Shown: piece after piece, positions 1-15,009 of the stretch
Layout of the letters: every line of letters starts with the position of its first letter
Numbering within the stretch: the stretch's first letter is position 1
Source: Dipylidium caninum
Lineage: Eukaryota > Platyhelminthes > Cestoda > Cyclophyllidea > Dipylidiidae
Length of the DNA stretch: 64,000 bases
Assembly (NCBI GenBank): GCA_017562135.1
Contig: QEYB01000999.1
Span: 62,001-126,000 of the forward strand
Direction: 5' to 3'
Position numbers and translations under genes: made by a program
Notes under the pieces: model-generated
What the model was told of the DNA's origin: nothing
The model's database searches: none
What the model saw: the letters and a program-made list of their open reading frames with translations, nothing else

Positions 1-2809
1 GTGGATCTGTGAAAGGGTGTCCGACGTAAATACCCAGCCTTGTGAATACTCACTCAAGGGACGACGTCACATTTGTGTCGAGTAGCGACAATTGGCATAT
101 GCCTTGAACGCATAACCGTCTAGCAGGAGTTGATCATATAAACTGTTAATGTTCCCTCAGCTAGACTCGACAACAACGTTTGATAGTTTTAGTCTTCTTG
201 AACACAGTGACCCAGCCGCCTGATCTGGAAATGTTTTTAACGCCTAATACGGGTAGAGACTTTGGTTTATTAGCCAATGAAAATCCTCTGATTGCGTTAT
301 CAATATGGAGGTGAAGGGAGGATGGAACATGAAGAAAATATCTGATCAGCCAACCAATGGGAGATGTGCCTCAGTGTGATTGGCTGATGCGTCAATTTGA
401 CAAACAGTCCCTACATCATGCGTGCTGCCCTTATTGGCGGTATGCCCCGCGGGAGATTGCGTAGTATGCAATTTCGTACAATGGAACAAAAGTTCATTAC
501 ACAGCTTGGATGGAATGTCTTCAAATTTTAAGCCGTCCAATAATTAAAATATCGTTGCTGGCGCATACACATGGAGATAAAACCTGCTTTTTTGTCTTCA
601 TGCTAATTGGTACTAATTTCCACAAATTAACCTGTAATGAAGGCGGAAGTAGAAGACTGGGTGGATAAAATGGGGTGGTGAGGCGGGCGGTCTGGGTGTG
701 TCTAGACCGTTGAAATTGCATGACAAAATATTAGTGACAAAACATTGGGAATGTGCGCTATTTGTTCCATTCTTCGCCGAAAAGCATTCCGAACGTACAT
801 AAATCCAGTCGTAACATATCAATAAGGTGGCAAGCACGCGTTGACCCAACTACCTGGTGGGCGCAAACACCAGGAAGTAGAGTCCACAGAACAGATGGGA
901 AACGGTGATGAATATGATATCCATGCAAAACCTGTAAGGGATTCGATTTATGGCTTTTGCGTCAATAAGGATAAAATACCATCCATATTGGTCACTCGCT
1001 CTACTAGCCGCCACGTCGATTAAGTAATGTATTACTTTCAAAAAAGACGACTAATCACGGCCGATCGAGGAGTGGATAAGAACACAAAGATCGCGCATTC
1101 TCGGCCAAATTTCTGGCACTTTTCACATCAGCTCACCAATTAAGGCAATAATTGAATAAGTGGTAGCGAACATTTACAACCTACGACACACATGCTGACT
1201 CATGTGTAGCCGTTCACCAACATTATAGAATAAATAGAAAACTGCAAATCACGCACTGAATTCTAACTTTTTTGCCTCGCGGCAGCAGGCTCTTAGAGCC
1301 TCAAAACACAACCCCACTGTCACTGTCAAAGAGAAATATCATTGCCGTGTGATCGTGGTGACTTGATAACGGGGTAACTTTGACGCTGGACTGAGGATTT
1401 TACATGTGTTACGATTTAATATTTCAACAACTAGGCTAACTTGTTTGGCTAACGTCCCAACTCTCGCCTTTTCTTCTTTTCGTTTGCCGCGATTGATGCG
1501 ATCAGGTTCGCTAACTGGTGAGTGTGGTCGCTTCACTTTAAAGCTTGGAGGCTAAATAAAAGCAGAGGAGACAAGTGTCCCTTCCCTCCCTTCAAAGACA
1601 ACTTAGCAAACCAACTATCACTACTTTAACTAATATTCAAAATAGAGTATCAGTGCCAGGTGGTGACCTGTTAATATCAAAGAGTAACAATAGCATGGCT
1701 GAGAGCTCTCGCACGAGAAAGCCTGGATGGGAAAATACAATATAATACAATGGGAAAATACGATATAAGGTTCAGTGTGAGGTAAAACTGTGGAGACTCA
1801 AGAAAGAGAGATAGACGCTCCATTAGAAATTCAATTTATCAAGTTTAAATTGATGAAAATACTAAAAGGTAACTCTAAGAAAAACTTCAACTTCCTCCAT
1901 TTCCGTATGTTTAACCACATGGCGAAAGATTTGAGCATCTACACATCCATCAAATGGAGCACTTTTTGGTGCCCCTTGATGGCACCTTAAGTATTGCGCT
2001 AATATTTTGGTGATTATATAATAAGTTTCTCTACGGTTGCGCGTTATCTCGATTGTTCGCTCCTTTGTGCGCGGTTTTTCCCTGTCCGGAGGCGTGGTTG
2101 GATGGCTTGCCCGTCACAAAGACTTAATTCAACATATTGTGAGGGCTCGCTACCGCCAACGAGCTCCCTAGCTAGTCAGAATGTGTATGAGCAACAGCGT
2201 CTCACGTGGGAACCGCAGCGGGGCATTGAATGACACGAGTTGGCGATCTCATCAGCCAACTTTCATCGGTTTGTAGACTTCGAGGACAGACTGGCAACGT
2301 GGAAGGCATCTGGAGTGAGTGGTTAGAGCTGCATGACCGAGTCACGTGTATACGTCGTAATTATGTGCCTAGTAGATGGGTACAGTGGAACCCTCGAGGA
2401 AGAGTTCCTGAGGGGTTAGGTCGATTGTTAATCGTCCTCGTCGCCTGTGTGCTTCTTCGTTTTGAGTAAATAACTGAGTAACCAAACATTGCAAGTACCG
2501 ATCTTATCAACACGCCATTAATAACGTGCACATGAGGGCTTGGCGTCATTCCGATATCCCCCTTGAAGTAGCGGTTGAGGTGACGAGGCGAAGAGAAGTG
2601 GGATGATGTAGCGTGAAATGCCCCAAGTGTCCGGGATAGAGGGCAGGTAACCGACAGTCCATCAAGTTAGATTTCGCTGCTTTAGCTTATCATACTAATC
2701 CATGAGTGACCAAGGTGACTATAATAATAAAATACCCATAAATGTAGTTTCGCGATTGAAGGGGTTTGTCGGTAGTCAAGACCGTTATAATCAAAAGGGG
2801 TGGAAAAGC
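1..2809. other. Non-coding stretch, no gene recognised
   Basis: Only short open frames occur on either strand and none resembles a known family or shows paired splice signals. I see no repeat array, structured RNA or transposon ends here. It is probably intergenic DNA or intron. Confidence 0.5.
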
Positions 2810-4067
2810 TTAAAGAAAAGGAAAGGAAACATGACTCACCATTTCAGCAGAGACCGTTGCCTGATGAGTCGAAGTAATATTGAGGCTGGACACAATGCGT
2901 GGTGATGGTCTAGATCCGGACTTCTGCGGAATCCTACCTGGAGCCTGATCCTCGCTACTCTTGCCCATTCCGCCTATTTTGAATTTGAATCCCTTCTTTA
3001 TGTTATTCAGCATTACGGCAAACGGATTCGGAGTCTTTGTTGTGCTCGCAATTGTAGTGTCAGCTCTGCCCTCCTTTTCTGCCGTCACCAAATGGTCCAC
3101 TGAAGTCTTTTTTTGGCGTAGTGGCATTAAACGGGATCCTATGGGCAAAGTCATTGTCCGCTTAGGCTTAATCATTGCCAAATTTAGACTCCTCCCTTTC
3201 CCCAACTTCCTTCTCCAAAGTTTCATTATCTTTCCCCTTTACCCCTTGTGCACTTTCTCGCCGTTCATTTGAAGCGGATTCTTTCGAAGTGGCCCTGTTC
3301 CCGGTCTCACTGAGTGCATTTTTTGAAGTTACCACTGGATATTCCCTCAAAACTGTCTCCGTTCGATCCTGTGTCTCCTCTTCCATCTTCTTCTTTGATG
3401 CTGCCTCAGGTCCTAAATTTTGTACCTCACTGTCCGTCTTAACCTCAATTCTGGGTTCGACATTTTCTTCCGCCTGTAAAACAAATTGAAACTCGGGTTT
3501 ATCTGCCCCTATGTTCTTCTGAACTTCGCATTTCAGGTCTTGGTTTTCACTCTTCGTTTGAAATTCAACTTCTTCCAAGGTAGATTCATTAGCAGATTTT
3601 TGAAGTTTCTGCACAACTCCTGAGATCTCATCCTTCAGCGATAAACCCCCAACGTCCGTTTTGCACTCTACAGCCTTCTCTGGCGACTCTTCGTCCCTCT
3701 TCTCCAAGTCGATCTTCTGTCGTAGTTCCGGGATAGACTGGTTCAGAACTGGCTCATGTGACGCCATACGTTCCATTATATCTTCGGTTATGTTCTCATT
3801 CGTCATAACTTCTGGAGGAATACCACCCTCCGCGACTGTGGCTGCATCACTTGTCTCGTCGGGGTCCTCTCTTTCCCCCTCATCTACTAGAGTGCGTTGT
3901 ATTTCTATTTCTCCGTTCGCAGCAACTGTAGTTTTCAACATAAAAAGGTTGCCACGTTTAGGGCTGTCTGGGGGGACAATTTCGTTAGTTCCATTGGTGT
4001 TTAGAGCCTCCATCCCGTCAGACGTGATAGTAACCAATCCCTTAGAGTCTTCTTGGTTATCACTCAT
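2810..4067 (-). CDS. Glu/Lys-rich hydrophilic protein, unrecognised, frame interrupted
   Basis: A long minus-strand frame runs from an ATG at 4067 (MSDNQEDSKG...) to a stop at 3168, about 299 residues. The frame is also open upstream to 4253, but that part covers an imperfect GT repeat and is unlike the rest, so I prefer 4067. The protein is rich in Glu, Lys, Ser and Thr, almost free of Cys and Trp, has no signal peptide or membrane segment, and looks intrinsically disordered. Just where it stops, another minus frame (2810-3226) stays open and continues with similar Lys/Ser-rich sequence including a short basic patch (NNIKKGFKFKIGG). The two frames probably belong to one gene joined by a short intron or separated by an indel. 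I cannot name a family. It may be a cytoskeletal-linker or tegument-type disordered protein, which is a guess from composition only. Confidence 0.55.
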
Positions 4068-4170
4068 TTTCCTCTCCCTTGTCGAAAGTGGCTTCTTGAC
4101 ACGCGCACAGCGCCCTACAGGCTGTTTTAGTCTAAACTCAATCGCTCTCTCTCGAAAACTCGCACCATCA

Positions 4171-4232
4171 CGTGTGTGCATGTGCGTGTGACTACTGCGC
4201 GTGCGTACGTGTATGTGTGCAAGTGTGTTTGT
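4171..4232. repeat. Imperfect GT/GC-rich microsatellite
   Basis: Alternating GT with GC and CA interruptions lies just upstream of the start of the Glu/Lys-rich gene on the minus strand. Confidence 0.6.
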
Positions 4233-4253
4233 ACTACTGTCTGTCTGCCCCAC

Positions 4254-7200
4254 ATTTTGCCACGTATCGCGTACGCGTGCACGAACCTAGTAGCAGTTAG
4301 TTACGGTGGCACTGAAAGTGTCTGCTCCCTTCTGTCCGCATCACTACCCCATTCGGCTTGATGTCTCCTGCAGAGCCGACAGGCTATTCCCTGTTTACTT
4401 AGCTCCAAGGCCGACACATCGATTAACGCTGAAAATTCTCCATTTGTCCTCGCGGACGATGGATAGATGGATAGTCTCTTTCCAACGTGGTATGTGATCA
4501 GTCCAGCAGTTAAAAAGTCAGGTCTCATGCTTTGCATACAATGCGCAAGTAGGGATTGACTGCCACTGAAAAACAGATGGCGCAAGACATTTTCTCGTTG
4601 ATTCATTGTTGAACCCACTTTATACAACCGTGCGCAGCCGAATGACGCATTACGCGATACTCTACCCCTGTGGGGGGGGTGATCTACAATCAGTCACAGG
4701 GGGAGTTTCAGTTCACTACCGTCTTTCATGGCCGAGCTTATGGTGCGGAAGCGGATAGAACTGAAGGGAGGCTTTTCCTAAACACTGGGTTTCAATGTGA
4801 AGTATTAAGAGACTTCCACTAAGCGGTTTCCAGATCGGCCTGAAAGCTTACAGGAATGTCTGTTCATTTGGTTGGTTAATTTCAAGGCCACATTGTCCTG
4901 GCAGTTGTTTCGACCCAATAAATCTGAATTTGGAAGTCACCGTTTTTCATTTTTACAGTCGAAGCCATTCATACGAACCTCACTTAGCCTCCCGTTCACC
5001 GCAAATGCCCTCAAGAGGATTGCCTAGCATCGAGCGTTTGTCACCCTAGCAAATATCCACTATGGAGAAAATATGGAGCAGGCCTTACAGAGTCACAAGA
5101 CTTTTGAATGTCCGTACAGTTGCAGAGTCAGGTGTGGAAGGGAGAATGGCTAACATGGCCACCTGAGCCTCATTTTTGTCTGACCTAGTGACATCTTAGG
5201 TCTCACATTATACCATTGCCACCAGAATGACTATATGCGAAAGACTATAAGGTAACGCGTCACACATGCACGATGCACAATTTTATTCTTTTAGACCAAC
5301 TGCAGACAGGCTGATTTGGGTCCTTACTTCACCCACTTGGTCCGACGCTAATGTTACCGTACTTCTGTGACCTTATGAGCAGCATGCATCGAGATCAAAA
5401 GCCAACTCCGAGATCCTGCAAATTCTCCTCTTTGCCATACTCACTCTACATTTCACATCGTTCCTACGGTTTATAAGACGCAACTCAACCGTGAGTTATC
5501 CAACGGCAGAAGAGACGCCAAAACGACGAAGATAGCCAGTCTACTTGGTTACGTTCAAGTAGAGGAGACCTGCTCCCCATCAGAGTGGGGGCCAAGGTAG
5601 AGGAAGAGAAGAATGCGTACTAATTGCCTTTCTATTCCGTCTCCAGGGCAGAACGCAGTGTTTCTTGTCAAACTCATTGATAGGATTAGAGGAGAAGGTG
5701 AGGAGGTTGAAGGAAGGCAATCTCTCTGGCGTTCAGTGACACCCTCGCAATTGATCAGGACAGGGCGGAGGTTGGCAGGTGACAAAGGGGGATTCATCAT
5801 TTCAGCCCACTCCGTCTCCCAAGAGGCAACAGAACAAACTCAGTTTTAATGGTTTCCGTGACTCTGCGATGATCGGGCGAGGTTGACCTCAGAGTCTCGA
5901 AACTCAACCATCTCAGTATTGGGGACGAGTAGATGCGGGTTATTGGTGTACTTTACCGTCCTATCTGCGAATAAAGTAGCTCTCACCTTTCCGACCCTCT
6001 AAATGTGTTTTGTCACCAAAATTGAAAATGCTCCACTTTTAATCGCGAGTGGGATTTTCTGTTCTGGTGGTTGAGCTACTTTAACTCGTCGTATTTACTC
6101 GAGAATGACCAACGGCCCACCGCCCTATACTTGTGGTCTTAGAATCCTTACCGTCCTCCTCCTCTCTAACCCTAATGCGTGTGAAAACACAGATGTCTGC
6201 TTCAGCAGAGATGAGTAGTGAATTTATGAACAAGCCTTTGCGATTGAGTTAAACGGAGTAGGGAGGGTAAAGGCGAAAATTCAAGTACTTTAGTGGATGT
6301 CCCTTGTGTCAAGTTGATTTTTCTTTCCCACACCTCTGGACTCATGGCGGCGGTCTAACAGAGGAACTGGGGAGTATTTTGACTGCCTCTTCTACTAATA
6401 TGTCAATTCCATTATGAAGTTGTACAATTCCTCCTCTTTCCCGGCCTACTCAAACTGCTCGCGTTCTGACACCGGGTCTACTACCTCCCCTTGTTGGTCT
6501 TCATCAATCACTGATAACATTTAAGTAGAATGTGGCTCCGGTTGCCGAGAGTGAGATCATTCAGTGGCTCTCGTCCTTTCTCTCTGGACAGAGTGAGTCG
6601 GGAATTCGCCAGTGAGGACCACTGAATCAAGATAACCGAAGTTTGAAAGGCCGTTCTACACTTCGGAGTATTTGGAAAACTAAATAAATTCGTTGAGGTG
6701 GAAAACACCGCCCCTCATTCAGCACTCACTGAAACTTCGTTACTAATTATTCCCTTTATTTTGTTTTCTCAGGTAACTATACGCCTTAATCCCACTGAAA
6801 CGGTAGTGACGTGACCTTTGCAATCTCACGGTCCATTCAGTAGAATTACCTTTCAGAGGAGGTCTTTATACCCACATCAGCGAGTGCCAGATGCACATAA
6901 CTGCAAAAAAAGATTGCTTCGAATTATGAAAGTCTGGCAAGAGAATGAAAAATAAGTAGATATCTCAAAAACCCTACAAGAAGGAGAAGGCGATTGTAGC
7001 CTTTATTAAATGTAAAGTTTTTTGTTTGATGTGCGCTCAATCACACTCTTCATTCTTCGAAAGACGTTTTTACGAAAAAACTTAAGGCCTGTGCTGGTGA
7101 GTCATAGGGCCACGGTGACAGGGGCATTCTTGGGGGCTCCGGAGATGTCGAAAGGCTCAAATGATGACTTGATTAGATTACAGAGGAGTCAACCTCTGGT

Positions 7201-10200
7201 TGGATGAAAGCCGCATGACTGGGCTTCGAAAGGTTTTGCTGATTTCTGAGGGTTGCATTAGCGCCCGTACCAGTGTGACCTTCGGGTCTTATGGGTTCAG
7301 TGATCTATAGACATGCCCCTGCTTAGCATATCTATCATTGAAGGCGCATATAGCAATTTTCAGTAGCTGCCACCAATATTATAACACGTGAAAACTGAAC
7401 TACTTTTGTAAACATATAAAGTCCTTTCGTATATCAAATTAATGTACTTATAGTGCACAAGGTGACCGATTTATATGAACCACTAAGCTAACTAATATCA
7501 AACGCATTAAGAAACTCTATAAGGAGAATATCTCATTGATAAGGCAGGTTGTAATCATGGAAAGGAATTGATTTTGTGAGATAGTAGTAAGTCACTGCTT
7601 CAACTGAATTTGAATCTCGTCATCCTTCTGCTTCCCCTCATGCGTATCTTTTGACTGATATGGATACTTATAAGATTAACATCGTGCCATAGTAAATTAG
7701 CTTTGCACAAGAGTCATCAAGGTTAATAATTTTGATGGTCCTGAATGTCGTTAACTCTGCAAAAGGGTAGACGAGGATAAGATTGACCACTTATTCACCA
7801 TTAGCGTTTTAATAAGGTAAGTCCAAATGTATCGGCCAATCTCTCTCAGTACGGAGTTTCCTAATGGAGACATTAAATCTCAAGCCCCAGTAGATTAATA
7901 GGGATCGAAGACTCCATTTTTGAAGTACGCGCTACAGCCGCAAAGCCAGTAACGAGCAGTGAACAGAAGCGTGGCTTCTCGAGAGAGTCACTAACGCGTC
8001 TCTGAATGCTGATGAGCGACAGATAAAGGCATGCGAATTCTGTCTGTTATCAAGAATGGTTGGAGACGTTTGGAGTACAAACCTATAATAAGTTCCATTC
8101 ATTTTGCAGTGCGCTAATTTACCACCTGGGCAACAGGTAGAGAACTCACTTTGTTAGAGGCATTCTCGTGGCACCAGAGGGCTGATGCCATGACGTTTCT
8201 ACTTGGTCGGTTGGTGAGGCAAACTAAAAGGGTCTGTGACTTGGGGATTCATTTACTTTCGTCAATCGCATTATGTCAAAACAACTGAGGTGCTGATTGA
8301 CGGTGATGCAAAATGATCGACCTACGGAGTTTAAATTCTTAAAAACCGATCCACTAAACACCGTCACTGGAGTACCTCATTTAATCCATATGAACTTAGG
8401 TCTTGAATCAAATCACGACCTTACGAGGGCGATTCGGCGTTTGGCAGAAGCTCACCTCCCAGGAGTTATTAGTTGGTGCTCGCAGCACCAAGTTTTCCTA
8501 CTTGAGGTGAGACGACGCTTCTCTTAATTATATCACTTTGCATAAATCTAATCCAAGCAAGAGCAGGGAAGAGTAAACCGAAAGGGCACATTGAGTGACG
8601 ACAGAACCCAAAATGACATGAGAAAAAACATATTCTTGAGACTCTAAAGCTACGATAAGTCATGTCAAGCCATCATGACGGGTGAAAACGGAGCCTGGGT
8701 CAGCAAGACTCTAACGCGCCTGAGGTATTTGATGGTGGTAAGGGAAATGAAATAGATCAAGGTCGAAAGGCCCCACTTGATTATGTCCTGCCCCGTGCGC
8801 CGCAATGTAAATGCCTACGCGTGAAATGTCGCTCTACTTTTTGGTAGTAAGTAGTGTTTTTTTACGATGTAAAATTAGCATGGCAGCGAGAAAATAGCCC
8901 TTAACTCGGGTAACGAGCGTATGCGCGTCACACTTCCTGCTCTCCTACCATGCTGATCTGCGACAATATTCCAACCTATAAAATAGTACTGGTTCTCCGA
9001 GGCTCAGGATATTGGGTGGTAGCCAGCACCCAGAGTTATTGATGACGGACCAGTACAGTTATTTATACGTAGTGGAATGTGTGAGGTAATAGTAGGCATC
9101 AAAACACATTATTTCCGCATGAATGATGGCGAACGATATAGGAACAAAGGCTATGGTACCTCTTTCGTCAAAGTCCTGCACGAGTGGCCTCCTAGTCTCC
9201 CTCACTGGAGTTCGAAAGATAAAGGAACGAAATAGAAACCCGACGTTTTGGAGCAATTACTGTTATGGTCACAAGGGCCTGGGAACTACGATTTTAGTTC
9301 ATCTTGGCGCTTAGAGAGTTGTCAGCAGTAATTTAGTCTATACCTCGTGAACTCGTGTCATTATGTGACAGAGTCCTGGCTAATGCAATGTAGGCCATTG
9401 TTGGGACAAGTTAACATAAACACGCTAGATCAATGCAAAAGTAAACAAACGACCTCACGGGACCGAATTTTGTGATGTCCCGTCGCTTGGATACGAATCC
9501 GTCTGATACAGATAGCACAACCGGCCATCCAAACTATATCATCTGTGTAGTCGTTGGTTTGAGGGAGCCGTGGGACGCGCGATCCAGCATATGATAGGGG
9601 CAACAAAGAAGTTTTTTATTGAAGTAACATGGAATGATCTTAGGCAAAGAGTGACTGTATAAAAAGTGTAATTGCCTTTCCTCTTCACTTCATTATTTGT
9701 TATTTTTCCCAAGAGGTTGAAATTGTGTTAAAAATGAAGCCTTATACTCTATGACAACACCTCTTGTCATTCAATCAGTTTGTCGCACTTCGGCCAATCA
9801 CATTGCCGCGAGTTGTGCACCACGCTTCAAAATAACCAATTGCCAGAAAGTATTCCATACACTTTATTTGCGGTCACGAGTTGTCGTCGCAAATAGCTTA
9901 ACAATGGGTATTCACAAGTACTTCATTGGCTTCCTGATATCTTTGGATTTGTTCACTGTCTCCCTGTCCATGCTTTCTTCCTATGAACGAAGTAAGTGGT
10001 TAGGAAGCCTTCTCAACATTCTCTCCTCGTGGGCTTGTGCATATTGGCTCCGAAAGGGCGAATTGAAAAAAATACAACCTACTGTTTCCTTCCCCCAAAG
10101 GTTTCACGCCCTACCTGAAGAACCTCAGCTGTTACGTGTGTGAGCCGGCATCGATGAACCTGACGAGTAGGACATACGTGCAGTGGGAGATGGAAAATAA

Positions 10201-13200
10201 GGAGTGTGAGGAACCGAGTGAAAAGCTAATTCAAAAGTGGTGAGTTGCTCAAACTAGCCTCCCTCTTTAACCCATGGCTTTCTGGTGTCAGCGATCTTAA
10301 AACTAACGCCAAATGAGGGAAGGAGATTGATGCAGGGGTAGAGATCAGCCCACTGTCGAGTAGCTATCGTTTCTACCAAAGTGGATCATTTGGAGGACTA
10401 TGCAGCCCATCTTCCCTTCCAGTTCTTTGTAAAGTCTAGCGGGCATGGCTATGGTAAGGTTACGAAATCTGATTTCTTTACCGAGAGGAAGACAGGTACT
10501 CGCAAACATATCGCTTTAGGTAAGTCCAGTGGTTATTTCGCCATCTGTTAACCTCAAGAATTCAAATTTGCTAACTAGGAGAGAGCAAGATGCGAGTCGC
10601 AAATCGGACGCATAATTAAGTTGTGTAGGTAACACGAGGCTGGCGAATACACGTTACCAAAGAGATAGACATTTCCCACTTTTGACATTGGTGACGGAAT
10701 TGTTCATGCTCGCAGCCTCTTGCTGGGTGGGAAGGCTCGTGAAAATTCCACGATATAGGTAAACGAAAGTGCAATTAAGTGGTCAACAAATCTGCAGGAA
10801 GCTGAAAAAGTCTCACTTGCAGAGAACACCTTTACGGCACGCATTTTTTTCCTTTGTGTAGCAATGAGACCGATATCTTTAAACCGCGAGGATGTGGGAA
10901 ACTAGTTACAAAATCTTACCAACAGATCAACTTTGGTGGCGAGCGAGGTATGTCGTACACCTTCACGGAGACGTTAAATTTTATGACTACTCTTGTTTAT
11001 TCGGGTCTGGTGGTTTTTGCGATCCAGTCCCAGGCAAGTTAAAATGCACCACTCATAAGATCATGAGGGCGATACTTTGAATTGTCAATTAGACTGATAG
11101 TGAAGTTGAGGTATGAGCTGATCACGCGATTGCGATTATAAATACCACTAACGCCAGTTATCATTCATCACACCCAGTCCATGTCAACTAAGTTGCTTGC
11201 ACGAAGCCCGAAACTCACTTTACTAGGCAGAAATGGGGAATTACACGTATGGGACTGCCCCGATATTCATGAGATTTGGTCTGCACCATAAATGAGGGCG
11301 CCGTTGCCTTGTGCCTCAATCGTCTCGCCACCTACAAATGAAGAGGACTGCGAAACCCACCATCTAGTGGAATGCCAGCAATGTCAGTAGCTTTCGATGA
11401 CTACATAGCATGAAGGTGTAGGGTCTGGATGCGAGTGACGTGTGGGATGGATTTAATGCTTTCGGGTAATTTTAGAGGTGAAATTGGTCCGTCGCTTCTG
11501 TTCCAGTTCGGGTATGCGGAAAGAGGAGCAGAAGTGCACCCTTACCATGTCCCAAGGCCGTTGGACGGAGGTTTGTGTATGTGGGGGCGAAGCTTGCAAT
11601 CGTGCTGACTGTTCCCACATATCCACTTTGTAGTTCTAGTGATAATTATCATCTCAACTAACCTTCTCCACTAATATCTACCGTTCCTCGCCCCAATAAT
11701 CCTGTCCTCACCTCGATCCCCCTACCCTTAGCATTTCCGCCATCCTTCCACAAACTTCTCCCGACTGACAGACCTACTGATTTCCCATGATTTCCCGGTC
11801 TCTGTTGTCCTCTAAACTGGTCCAAACAGCTAAGTTTCAATTGCCCATTCCATATTCTTTCGGTCTGGCGGTACCCGCTCCCCAAACAACAGCATGCCTC
11901 CCTCCTTCCTTCTTTTGCCGAATAAGGGAAGAACTAGATTCTTCTAAATCAGAATATCGTCGTTTAGGTGTTTAAGTTGTGTTAATGAACACTTATTCAG
12001 GTTAATAAGAAGAAAGGAAAGGACCATACGCACTTGGGATAATTTTATCGGCTTAGTCCTTGTGATCGAAGACTCGGCTGGTAGAAGTAAACTATATACA
12101 GCGGAGTTAGAAAGCGACGTAAGGTGATAGAAGCTTCCAACGTAGCTCAGGCCCTATACACTCGAGGGAGGGGGGCGAGGCCCAAACCGACTCCTTATCA
12201 AAGGCTTTCTGCACTCGATTATTGTGCGAAACAACGGGTTAATCCCGTTTTGACATAAATGTTCAAGGGGTGTGATCTTAAGTGGGTCCTACAATCCTCA
12301 TTGGTGTGTCAAATATACTATCATGAGCATGGTAAATTGTGTGTGAGGATGTGGGAGAGTCACAGATGCCGATTTTGGCTGTCGGGTAACCTTGTAAAAG
12401 CACATCCGAGTCGAGAGGCAGGGGACGACGAATTTGGAAGGGAGTTGTAGGCAGGATAAGAACTGAACTAACGCCTTCCACGAGTGGTTGCATTAACGCT
12501 GAGACAAGAACTCTTTGATTTTCTAAGGAAGATGGGCAGAAGGTAGCCTTACCGCATAAACAGTTAGAACATGGGTTACCTTAGCCTAAATTACTTGGCC
12601 GAGTGGCCTCAGCATTAGCTTCTGGTTAGAATTGTGATTGAATTGGAACGGTTCTAATTGGCAGATTTTTTCGCCTTGATGGTCTCATTTATCCAGCCCG
12701 CGTCTATCAACACTGAGCTCCGCTATAGGGTCAAGTGATAATGCTTTATTCATTAAGTCAGGTGTTAGGGGTGTTCTGCCACCTTCGTATTGCAATTGCA
12801 TGACACCGTGCCGTGAAACGCTTGTAGTCATTCACGCTCGCCACCTTCATTGAACCAGTCGTAAGGGTGAAGGCGGAGTTCGGCGGATTTTCGATCCCGG
12901 GATCAAGTACCAGTGATCCATAGACCGAAGAAACCATGTAATTGCCTATTAATCCCATCGTCATCAGGGTTAAATAGCCCTTCAAGCTGGCTGTCCAAAC
13001 CGGCTTAATGGGTTGAGGAAGGATAAGCGGAATGAAGGAAAGGGATGTGGCGCACTTCATGTTTTTTTCCCACGGGATATCCACGGGAATCGAATGCAAG
13101 TGGCCCAATCACCGCCGCAGCGTTGTCGAGTGCCACGTGGCAGGAGCCCTCATGATCTGTCGGTCTTACAGTCCGCCCAGTCACCTCCACCCATTGCCAT

Positions 13201-14990
13201 CACGAGAAAGGCAGAAGACCCTTTTGTCCTTATCCGAGGGCTAGTTATAGTCATCCAAACGGGTTTTCAAGACCATCTGCCTCCTCTTATAGTGTGGAAG
13301 TAAATGATCTGGCGGATGGCAGCCCTTTTTTCCCCCTATGGAAATGGCAAACTCCTTCAGAGGCAGTATTTGCAAGGGCTTTTCCTGATATACCGAGGCG
13401 GTAATTATGGTGGCTATGCGGTGAAAAATCTACGCCTGGGTTGTCTCTCGACTGTCAGGTGCAGGTTATATCTCGATGCATGTGAAAGAGAGCGAGGAGG
13501 AGGTCAGTAAGTTGCTCGTTGACCCTATCTCCAGTACCCTTACCAAACCCAGTCCCCCAAGGAAGTTTGCCCAAAATGGAAATTACATTTGACTAAGTCT
13601 CGAGAATTTTTCGTCAACCGTCTATGCAGTCATAGGCAGACGCATGAAAGATATTGTGGAAGGATTTTCATTGTTTTTTGTTGGCAAAGAGGTCACAGTT
13701 TTCATCAAACAAGTTAAATGGTCTCAGTCTTAACTCTTGACACTATGTAGGTTGACTTTTCGTGACCGCAGCCATCGATGAGCTATCAATAGTTGTTCCG
13801 ACTGGTTTCCATCAGGAAGGAAACCAGCACTTTCACCTGAAGAGACTCGCGCATTAGATACAACCGATTAGGTCTTATTCTCTCCTTTTCTCTCTCTTCC
13901 AGGGGAAGGGAGAAGAGGCTTACCTAATGTTATACATATCCTAAATTGCACTTATGCTCGGCGCCATGGAAAACGCTTTCTTCAGCTTCACCCCACCACT
14001 CCCCTGGCATCCCTGTTACCCCTTTGAGAATGCGCCAATGGCGCTGCGTCTTTCAGAAAAGAGGGCGACAATGTGATTTGGCGAATGGAGTGTAATAGAC
14101 GCGAAATGAAGTCGTGCGATGACTTCAGTTGCCGGGTTCTAGCAGCCCCGTCCCACCACTCCCGCGTTACCGGGCCCCCCACCATTTTGAGGCAATTACG
14201 TTACTATGGCCATGGGCATAAAAGCAAAATACAAAAATATGGACGAGAGCATTTAAGCAAGAGAGGTGAAAAGGTCGTCTGTCGCATCCACCTTAGTGTT
14301 ATGTTGCGGTGGATATGGTCAGAAGAACCATTCTTCAAGGTATCAAATCTCCTTACTTGCATACCACTTCACATTTCATCCTCAGTTTAAATTAACGAAC
14401 CTCCACCTTGGAGAAGCGTAATTCGGTTAGTGGTAAGGTAAGACGCGCCCTATCGTCAAACATCAGCCCACTTCATCCGCCTTGGGAGGGTTTAGTGCTT
14501 GGACCAGTCTCTACAGCGGTACATTGTTCAATTGCGACTGTCGGGAATGGAGTCCCACCACCGCCACTCAGGGGATGGAATTAAGGAGAGGGCATTTCCT
14601 TTGTCCTTTCTCGGGATCTGTTCACAGAGGCCTTCCTCTGTTCAGGCCAAACCTCTTTCAACTTGTTCCCTGGCTACATGTTTGCGTCAGTCACATGCCT
14701 AAAGGTCTTGAGGTGTTTTCCAATATTTGAGGTTGTTTTGACATAATCTGACAATAATGAGCTTAGATATACGACCAGCAAACACATAGGATCTCCTCTG
14801 TCACCATGCTTGGATGCACTTCCGCACGCGCGCACACGGGCGTTACTAGAGGGACAGACAGGCACTTGAGGGCTTAGCGACTAAACGTTCACCATTTTCA
14901 CGGATGTGCGATTTACACATACGCACACGTGGAAGGACTCCTGCAAAAGTCATGTTAGAAGTTTTGTTGCGGCCTTAGCACCTCAAACTG
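4254..14990. other. Gene-poor stretch, nothing identified
   Basis: This 10.7 kb holds only short open frames. The longest (9751-10143 on +, 130 residues, with one hydrophobic stretch) has no recognisable family motif. I see no transposase, reverse transcriptase, terminal repeats or RNA gene. It may contain introns or distal exons of genes I could not connect. Confidence 0.45.
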
Positions 14991-15009
14991 CCGCTCCAAA
15001 CAACTAGAT

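Noticed and set aside
3661..4191. 176-residue plus-strand open frame
   Set aside because: It is the antisense shadow of the Glu/Lys-rich minus-strand gene; its Ser/Leu-rich composition is what that antisense produces.
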